A stretch of DNA of 64,000 bases from Rothia sp. P100 (lineage in GTDB: Bacteria > Actinomycetota > Actinomycetes > Actinomycetales > Micrococcaceae): positions 434,001 through 498,000 of the forward strand of contig NZ_JAMAYG010000002.1 in NCBI RefSeq assembly GCF_023712425.1. The letters run 5' to 3'. Each line of letters begins with the position of its first letter. The stretch's first letter is position 1. The notes beneath the pieces were generated by a model, which saw only the letters and a list, made by a program, of their open reading frames with translations, was not told the origin of the DNA and did not search any database. Below are positions 58,206-64,000 of this stretch, piece by piece. A program made the position numbers and the translations under genes.

Positions 58206-58822
58206 ACCTGCCCTTTTCTTGATCGAAGGATAAAGTTCTGAATTTCAGCCGCCATATCTGAGATACTGCGACCACCCCTGGCGTCCAAAGTGTAGCTAGC
58301 CAGTTCTTCAAAGCGCTCACGACGAGCTTCAAAAATTTCCGACCATTTTTCAATTGGATTGGGTTGCAAAAGCGGGCGTGCCCGCCCGTGGATAATCCGC
58401 GGTGCAACGGTCTCTGCATCAACCTTAATGTAAATAACCGTTTCTTCCCGCAGAAGTTCCGCCGTTTCAGGCGTCATAGGAGCTCCCCCACCCAAAGAAA
58501 AAATAGTGTTCCTTCTGGACGGGGACGTCAGGACCTCACGAATAACTTCAGCCTCGATGCGCCTAAACTCATCTTCGCCGAAGTCAGTGAAGATTTGAGA
58601 AACTTCACCGTATTTATCAACGATGAGGTGATCAGAGTCAATGAACTCATAACCATAAAAGCGCGCGAGGTGCGTACCGATGTAAGATTTACCGGCTGCC
58701 ATGGGGCCGATGATAACCACCGGTCGGGATTTCTCGATGTAGGTTTCCTGCACCTCGCGCACCTGGTTGGGCGCAAGCCCTCCGGTCATATCGATCGCGT
58801 GTTCACGGGATCGGGGGGTCAT
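58202..58822 (-). CDS. aroK: Shikimate kinase
   Basis: 206 residues, about 30 longer than usual through an N-terminal extension before VVIIGPMAAGKSYIGTHLA, which holds the P-loop (near 36-45). SDHLIVDKYG and FSLGGGAPMTPE bind shikimate and Mg. It phosphorylates shikimate. The first residues of the extension may be due to a later start (MTGGLAPNQ at residue 12); the ATG at 58822 is kept because it lies 3 bp after aroC. It is coupled to aroB. Confidence 0.95.
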   Translation of the reverse strand: MTPRSREHAIDMTGGLAPNQVREVQETYIEKSRPVVIIGPMAAGKSYIGTHLARFYGYEFIDSDHLIVDKYGEVSQIFTDFGEDEFRRIEAEVIREVLTSPSRRNTIFSLGGGAPMTPETAELLREETVIYIKVDAETVAPRIIHGRARPLLQPNPIEKWSEIFEARRERFEELASYTLDARGGRSISDMAAEIQNFILRSRKGQV

Positions 58823-58825
58823 GGT

Positions 58826-60040
58826 TTAGCTGTCCCATCCAGCCACATTAGACTCCCAGGCTAAAGACTCAGGGATAGCTGATAGGTAGGAATCCATGTT
58901 GCGGCGGGTCTCAGCGATATTGTCGCCACCGAATTTTTCAAGAGCCGCGTCAGCCAGCACCAGAGCCACCATAGCTTCGGCGACCACGCCTGCAGCAGGG
59001 ACAGCACAAACGTCTGAGCGCTGGTGGTGGGCTGTAGCTGCCTCACCCGTTGAAGTATCGATTGTAGTAAGCGCCTTGGGTACAGTAGCGATGGGCTTCA
59101 TGGCAGCGCGTACGCGCAGAAGGTCACCAATGCTCATACCCCCTTCGATGCCACCGGCACGATTCGACTGGCGGATGACACCATTCTCACCCGGCACAAT
59201 TTCATCGTGAGCGCGGGTTCCGGGGCGGGCAGCGGTGAGGAAACCGTCGCCAACTTCAACACCCTTGATTGCCTGAATACCCATGAGCGCTGCAGCCAGA
59301 CGAGCATCGAGTCGCCGATCCCAGTGGACGTAAGAACCTAGGCCCGGGGGCATACCGTAGGCAAGAACCTCGACCACGCCACCCAGTGTTTCTCCGTCTT
59401 TGTGGGCACGGTCGATGGTCTCAACCATGGCATCACTCGTTTCCTTATCGAAGCAACGAAGGGGGTCAGCATCCAGGTATTCACGGTCCGAAGGGAGCGG
59501 ACGCGCCGCGTCCACAGGGGCAGCCACCTCAGCGATAGCGGTGGTATGGCTCACCAGCGAGATACCGAGTGCCTTCAACATTTGAGAGGCAACGACCCCC
59601 AGAGCGACACGGGTTGCGGTTTCGCGGGCTGAAGCGCGCTCCAGTACGGGGCGGGACTCAGCGAAGCCATACTTTTGCATACCGGCGAAATCCGCGTGGC
59701 CAGGGCGCGGGCGCGTCAGCGCAGCATTACGGGCACGGCCTTCGATCAGGGAGGGGTCAACAGGGTCAGATGACATCACATCTGCCCACTTGGGCCACTC
59801 GGTATTAGCAATTTCAAGGGCAACTGGGCCGCCCTGGGTCATCCCATGACGGACGCCGCCAAGAATGCGTACACGGTCCTCTTCGAATTTCATGCGGGCA
59901 CCACGGCCGTACCCCAGCCGTCGGCGGGCCAGAGCGTCACTTACCATAGCGCTGGTGAGCTCGACTCCAGCTGGTACACCCTCGATGATTCCTACCAGTG
60001 CCTCACCGTGTGATTCACCGGCTGATAGCCAACGTAGCAT
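58826..60040 (-). CDS. aroC: Chorismate synthase
   Basis: 404 residues. It has the conserved [16 protein letters not shown] start, [29 protein letters not shown] and the C-terminal [17 protein letters not shown]. It requires reduced FMN and forms chorismate from EPSP. It precedes aroK on the minus strand with a 3-bp gap, and follows aroE by 91 bp. Confidence 0.97.
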   Translation of the reverse strand: MLRWLSAGESHGEALVGIIEGVPAGVELTSAMVSDALARRRLGYGRGARMKFEEDRVRILGGVRHGMTQGGPVALEIANTEWPKWADVMSSDPVDPSLIEGRARNAALTRPRPGHADFAGMQKYGFAESRPVLERASARETATRVALGVVASQMLKALGISLVSHTTAIAEVAAPVDAARPLPSDREYLDADPLRCFDKETSDAMVETIDRAHKDGETLGGVVEVLAYGMPPGLGSYVHWDRRLDARLAAALMGIQAIKGVEVGDGFLTAARPGTRAHDEIVPGENGVIRQSNRAGGIEGGMSIGDLLRVRAAMKPIATVPKALTTIDTSTGEAATAHHQRSDVCAVPAAGVVAEAMVALVLADAALEKFGGDNIAETRRNMDSYLSAIPESLAWESNVAGWDS

Positions 60041-60131
60041 CTGCCACCTTCATTCGTCTGTCGTATGTATTGCTTCTAAGATTTTCAAACTTAACCGGTT
60101 GGCGCAAACCGGGGCCGTTATTTGGGACTTT

Positions 60132-61067
60132 TTAGGTGCGAATCAGCTTGAGGGGATCCCAGACCATCTGCGGTGAAACCTCAGCTGGAGGTAGCCCAAC
60201 GGAACTACGCATCGCCTCTATCACCTTATCTTCGCTCGGTAACCGCTCTTCTAAACTACGCCCCGTGAATAGCTTTACCTGGTCAACGGCCTGATACATT
60301 AACATTTCTAGGCCAGAGGTTACCTTTCCACCTCTTTCTTGCCAGAGCTGAGCAAGAGATGAGGGCCAAGGATCATAGGTGACGTCGAGCAAAATTCCCA
60401 GCTGCGTCCTCTGGGACGAAGTGGTATCAGACATTAGGTGGTCAGCCGCCCCGGCTGGCAGAGTAGAAATATTGACCTCGTAGAGTGAACACCTGTGAGA
60501 AAAGGCTTCTAAAGGCTCAAACTGCACAGTGACACCTAGCCTCTTAGCCGTTTCCACAACGCTTTGAGCACGAGCAGGGTTTCGCACAAAAACGTCTACC
60601 CTCTTAAGCCCCATGTAGGCTAAACCGGCGAGAGCCGCGGTCGCCGTGCCTCCCCCACCAACAATTGCTCCGGTCTGCAATTCAGCCGGGGCACCAGCGG
60701 TCTTCAGAGCATTCACAATTCCTGAGACATCGGTGTTGTGTCCCCAAACGCTCCACCCTTTGACTCCCTCCCTCCAGTAAACCGTGTTGACTACACCGAC
60801 TGCCCGAGCGAAGGGAGTTAGCTCGTCTAAGTAGTCTAGGATGGCTGTTTTGAGTGGCATGGTCACAGAGAAACCACAGGTGTCATCGTGGGGACCGTGC
60901 TGAGCAAAAACCGCAGGCAGATCTTCCCCCTGAGTTTCTTTACGCTGGTAATCAATAGATTCGCCCAGGGCATTGTAAGCAGCTTGGTGGAGGAGCGGAG
61001 ACTTGCTATGGCTAATGGGAGACCCCAAGACAAACGCCTTGGGGCCCACACCTGATAGAAGAGTCAT
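60132..61067 (-). CDS. aroE: Shikimate dehydrogenase
   Basis: 311 residues. The substrate domain has FVLGSPISHSKSPLLHQAAY and DTCGFSVTMPLK (catalytic Lys). The NADP-binding domain has IVGGGGTATAALAGLAYMG. It reduces 3-dehydroshikimate to shikimate. It begins directly after mltG (adjacent bases), in the ruvX-mltG-aroE order typical of actinobacteria. Confidence 0.96.
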   Translation of the reverse strand: MTLLSGVGPKAFVLGSPISHSKSPLLHQAAYNALGESIDYQRKETQGEDLPAVFAQHGPHDDTCGFSVTMPLKTAILDYLDELTPFARAVGVVNTVYWREGVKGWSVWGHNTDVSGIVNALKTAGAPAELQTGAIVGGGGTATAALAGLAYMGLKRVDVFVRNPARAQSVVETAKRLGVTVQFEPLEAFSHRCSLYEVNISTLPAGAADHLMSDTTSSQRTQLGILLDVTYDPWPSSLAQLWQERGGKVTSGLEMLMYQAVDQVKLFTGRSLEERLPSEDKVIEAMRSSVGLPPAEVSPQMVWDPLKLIRT

Positions 61068-62294
61068 TTACTGGCACACATTCTTGTTATTTGCACAGAA
61101 CTCATCGTAAATCTCCACATTAGCCAGGTGCTCTTCATACGTTTCAGCAAAGAGCGTCTCACCGGTGAAGAGGTCTACAGTCACCCAGAAGTAGTAGTCA
61201 TTCTTCTCGGGGTTAGCAGCAGCCTTGATAGCGGTTTCACCGGGTGAACCGATCGGGCCCTCAGGTAATCCCTTGTAGTAGAAGGTGTTGTACTTGTTCG
61301 AGGAGTCTGCTTTCTGCTCATCGGAAATGTGGTAGCTCTTAATCCCTAGGCCGTAGGCCACGGTGGCGTCAGACTGCAGATAGCCAGATGTCTCACCGTC
61401 TGGGTTATTCAAGCGGTTTTCAATAGCGCCGGCGATGGGTGCGTAGTCTTTCTCGATACCTTCAAACTCTAGGATGGAGGCAACAGTCAGTACATGGAAA
61501 ATACGGTCGTCACCGGTCACTCCATTAGCCTCAAGCTGTTCCTTGGTTTGATCAACCATGGTCTGCAGAATCTCTTCGGCGGTCGCATCCTTGGCGAAGC
61601 GATATTCACCGGGGTACAAGAAACCCTCAATCGTTGGGAAGTTAGAAGGAATACCAAAGACATCAGGTGAGTTGCCCAGAGACTCAAATTCACCGGCACT
61701 GATACCGGTGCCCTTTGCCAGGGCGTCAAATGTTTCATCCATACGCCAGGTGCGGGAAACAGCAACATAATTGGTGTTCGCCTCATCCAGGTTAAGTAGC
61801 TCGTTGAGAGCAGCAGAGCTACTCATCTCCTTTTGAAGCTCGTACTCCCCTGGCTGGAAAAACTGATCAGAAGTTGTCTCCGAGTAGACTTCCAAGAACC
61901 TGCCGGCATTAGCAATAATTCCCTGTTCTTCCAGAGAGTTAGCGATACCAATATTCGAAGAGCCTTCAGCAATAGTAAAGGTGACGGTGGTTCCGTTCCC
62001 CTCGCCGCTGTAATCTTTTCTTTCAAACCATCCCAGGCGAGGAGAAATAATTGCCACGACCATCACCAGCGCAACGGCAAAGACAAGTACAGCCGAAGTA
62101 ACAGCATTGCGGCTACGGCGTTTTACACGCTGACGTTCTTCTGAAGTAACTTCATCCTGCTCAACCTCAATCCCCATGAAACCATCGTGGGCAGTTTCGG
62201 AGGATCGCCCAAGGATACCCCCCAAATCGGTTTGATGATCTCTGGTGGGTCGTGAGGGGCGCGGCGGGCGGTTAGAACTCGAGTTTTCAGGCAT
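61068..62294 (-). CDS. mltG: Endolytic peptidoglycan transglycosylase MltG
   Basis: 408 residues, ATG with GGAG seven bases upstream, overlapping the ruvX end by 8 bp. A cytoplasmic tail of about 65 residues rich in Pro, Arg and Glu precedes one membrane helix (about 66-86). The exported YceG domain has the LEFEGIEKDYAPIAGAI segment with the catalytic Glu, SDATVAYGLG and YKGLPEGPIGSPGETAI. It cleaves nascent glycan strands and sets their length. Confidence 0.95.
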   Translation of the reverse strand: MPENSSSNRPPRPSRPTRDHQTDLGGILGRSSETAHDGFMGIEVEQDEVTSEERQRVKRRSRNAVTSAVLVFAVALVMVVAIISPRLGWFERKDYSGEGNGTTVTFTIAEGSSNIGIANSLEEQGIIANAGRFLEVYSETTSDQFFQPGEYELQKEMSSSAALNELLNLDEANTNYVAVSRTWRMDETFDALAKGTGISAGEFESLGNSPDVFGIPSNFPTIEGFLYPGEYRFAKDATAEEILQTMVDQTKEQLEANGVTGDDRIFHVLTVASILEFEGIEKDYAPIAGAIENRLNNPDGETSGYLQSDATVAYGLGIKSYHISDEQKADSSNKYNTFYYKGLPEGPIGSPGETAIKAAANPEKNDYYFWVTVDLFTGETLFAETYEEHLANVEIYDEFCANNKNVCQ

Positions 62295-62829
62295 TCGGGT
62301 TCTCCGTTTCGTCGTTGTATACGGTTGAGTCTTGTGAGTTGAGAGGTCCCTTTGGATCCACCCGGTAGCCAGCTAGTTGTTGACCGGCTTTGATGGTATC
62401 TAAGGCTGACTGCAGGATGTTGACCGCAGCTACTTGATCAACCATCGTCTTGAAGTCCCGAGATGATACCCCGGCCTCGTGCAGCGCTCGATGAGCGCTC
62501 ACCGTAGTCAGCCTCTCATCGATGAGCCATATGGGAGTTAGTCGGTCTTCCGCGGCTAGCTCAGCAGCAAGATGCTCTGCATAGTCGCGCGCCATGACAG
62601 TCGATGGGCTTTCCCCACCTTTCATGGTACGCGGCAGACCCACGAAAACCTCGGTTACTTCGTGAACCTCCATGAGTTTCCTAAGTACTCTGCGGTCGGA
62701 ATCCTTCTTAAGATCCCGACGCAGAGTTTTCAGAGGCGTCGCAAGAATCCCATCTGGATCGCACAGGGCTAGGCCGACGCGGGCATTGCCCACGTCAACC
62801 CCCATACGACGGCCCCTAGTGAAACTCAC
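62287..62829 (-). CDS. ruvX: Putative Holliday junction resolvase / pre-16S rRNA nuclease YqgF
   Basis: 180 residues from the GTG at 62829 (MSFTRGRRMGVDVGN), four bases past the alaS stop with GGAG nine bases ahead; the longer frame to 63021 lies over alaS and is rejected. RNase H-like fold with GVDVGNARVGLALCD, GLPRTMKGGESP and WLIDERLTTVSA. Family members mature the 5' end of 16S rRNA and may act on recombination intermediates. It runs in alaS-ruvX-mltG-aroE order. Confidence 0.94.
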   Translation of the reverse strand: MSFTRGRRMGVDVGNARVGLALCDPDGILATPLKTLRRDLKKDSDRRVLRKLMEVHEVTEVFVGLPRTMKGGESPSTVMARDYAEHLAAELAAEDRLTPIWLIDERLTTVSAHRALHEAGVSSRDFKTMVDQVAAVNILQSALDTIKAGQQLAGYRVDPKGPLNSQDSTVYNDETENPNA

Positions 62830-62833
62830 GGGG

Positions 62834-64000
62834 TTAAGCTCCGAGCTCTGTGATTGCTGAGCGGATTGCCGTGAAGGCGGCATCAATCTTGGAGGCATCC
62901 TGACCGCCACCCTGAGCGACATCGTCCTTACCACCGCCGCCACCACCGAGTATACCGGCAGCAATACGTACCAGCGCACCGGCCTTAACGCCGGCGTCGC
63001 GGGCAGCCTGGTTGGTAGCAACCAGAATCACGGGCCGGTCATTATTGACGCCGGTTACGGCAACAGTTGCCGCCTCTTCACCCAGGCGAGAGCGAAGGTC
63101 AAGGGCTAGGTCACGAACGCCGTTAGCATCAAGTTCACCGGCATTGTGCAAGAGAGTGCGCACACCGCCCAGCATTTCTGCGGACTCGGTGAGTCTGCCG
63201 GCCTCTGCCTGCAACTTTTCCTTGCGAAGCTTCGTCAGTTCCTTCTCAGCTTCCTTCAGCTTAGCCAGAGTCTGGCTCAACTTTTCGGGGAGGTCTGCTG
63301 AGGACTGGACCTTCATCATGCCGGTCAACTGATTGACTAGGGTGCGCTCAGCAGCCAGATGATTGAAAGAGTCCAAACCAACGAGAGCCTCAACGCGGCG
63401 GTTGCCCGAACCAACAGACTGCTCGGTGAGCAAGGTCAGTGAGCCAATCTGAGCGGTCGAATCGACGTGGGTGCCACCGCACAGTTCGCGGGAGAACTCC
63501 CCGCCCATTTCAACCACACGCACGGAATCGCCGTACTTTTCACCGAAGAGCATGGTGGCGCCCAGGTTCTTAGCCTCATCCAGTGACATTTCGCGGGTGA
63601 TGGTCTCGAAGTTATCTCGGATTGCGGTGTTGGCGACCTCTTCTACCTCATGCTTAGCAGCATCTGATAGGCCTTCGCCCCAGGCAAAGTCAAAGCGCAG
63701 GTAACCCTCCTTGTTATAGGAGCCGCGCTGGGTTGCCTCATTACCGAGCACCTGGTGCAAAGCTGCGTGGATAATGTGCGTGCCAGAGTGAGCTTTTTCG
63801 CCATCAGCACGGCGCTGTACATCAACCTGAGCCACAACAGCGGAGCCAGCGACAACCTCGCCCTCACGCACGGTAGCGCGGTGAACCGAGAGTCCCTTAA
63901 CCGGCTGCTGAACATCCGAAACATCAAGCACAAAACCATTTCCGGTAATAACACCGGTATCGGCAGCCTGGCCACCAGCTTCAGCGTAGAAGGGGGTCTC
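62834..64000 (-). CDS. alaS: Alanyl-tRNA synthetase, C-terminal part
   Basis: Partial: the frame is open to the window edge, and only the last 388 residues are present. The visible part starts in the editing domain (TPFYAEAGGQAADTGVI), with the zinc/editing motifs HSGTHIIHAALHQVLG and ELCGGTHVDSTA. A coiled coil (LAKLKEAEKELTKLRKEKLQ) and the C-Ala domain with GGGGGGKDDVAQGGG follow. It charges tRNA-Ala and deacylates Ser-tRNA-Ala. It heads the run toward ruvX. Confidence 0.97.
   Translation of the reverse strand, partial: ETPFYAEAGGQAADTGVITGNGFVLDVSDVQQPVKGLSVHRATVREGEVVAGSAVVAQVDVQRRADGEKAHSGTHIIHAALHQVLGNEATQRGSYNKEGYLRFDFAWGEGLSDAAKHEVEEVANTAIRDNFETITREMSLDEAKNLGATMLFGEKYGDSVRVVEMGGEFSRELCGGTHVDSTAQIGSLTLLTEQSVGSGNRRVEALVGLDSFNHLAAERTLVNQLTGMMKVQSSADLPEKLSQTLAKLKEAEKELTKLRKEKLQAEAGRLTESAEMLGGVRTLLHNAGELDANGVRDLALDLRSRLGEEAATVAVTGVNNDRPVILVATNQAARDAGVKAGALVRIAAGILGGGGGGKDDVAQGGGQDASKIDAAFTAIRSAITELGA

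Noticed and set aside
62830-63021. 64-codon N-terminal extension of RuvX
   Set aside because: It overlaps the end of alaS in another frame and is low-complexity; the GTG at 62829 gives the standard family length.

Overview
The window is a stretch of core chromosome from a high-GC Gram-positive bacterium (Actinobacteria). The evidence is an actinobacterial qcrCAB/ctaCDEF respiratory supercomplex, mihF next to gmk and rpoZ, a PriA without helicase motifs, DUF3043 and DUF3097 proteins, and many GTG/TTG starts. Gene order and moderate GC point to the family Micrococcaceae, most likely Rothia or a close relative. That genus call is inference from gene content, not from a search. No rRNA, tRNA, CRISPR array, insertion sequence, prophage or integrase is visible.

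Layout. 1-5 kb: end of ctaE and qcrC-qcrA-qcrB on the plus strand, converging on ctaC-ctaD-ctaF on the minus strand. The 750-bp gap between them carries a striking 10-bp tandem array and an unexplained 400-nt segment. 7.9-25.7 kb: mostly minus-strand housekeeping genes: Fe-S insertion protein, M20 peptidase, pyrD, uppS, recO, leuA, an LCP cell-wall ligase, then era, a CBS/CorC protein, ybeY, phoH, rsmE, dnaJ and hrcA, the last pair behind a CIRCE operator. 25.7-38.4 kb: hemW-lepA, an orphan MazF-like gene, rpsT, the competence block comEA-comEC-MBL hydrolase-holA, degV and leuS. 38.6-40.6 kb: a two-gene plus-strand unit (alpha/beta hydrolase and glycosyltransferase) converging on priA.

40.6-64 kb is a long minus-strand nucleotide, cofactor and aromatic block, read right to left: alaS-ruvX-mltG-aroE-aroC-aroK-aroB-efp-nusB, then the pyrimidine operon pyrR-pyrB-pyrC-PH-like gene-carA-carB-pyrF, then mihF-gmk-rpoZ-coaBC-metK-priA. 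The pyrimidine operon is bounded by the nusB terminator upstream and its own terminator after pyrF. It begins with a near-textbook PyrR-binding hairpin beside the pyrR ribosome-binding site, which predicts translational feedback by uridine nucleotides. pyrD lies apart, next to uppS.

No clearly new multi-gene system is visible. The observations most worth a second look are small: the 10-bp tandem array, the PyrR site, a short upstream ORF with a hairpin before leuA, a ComEC split into two coupled genes, an orphan MazF-like protein with a long disordered N-terminus, paired DnaA-box-like sites upstream of comEA, a basic insertion in Era, and a plus-strand terminator with no gene to terminate between efp and aroB.
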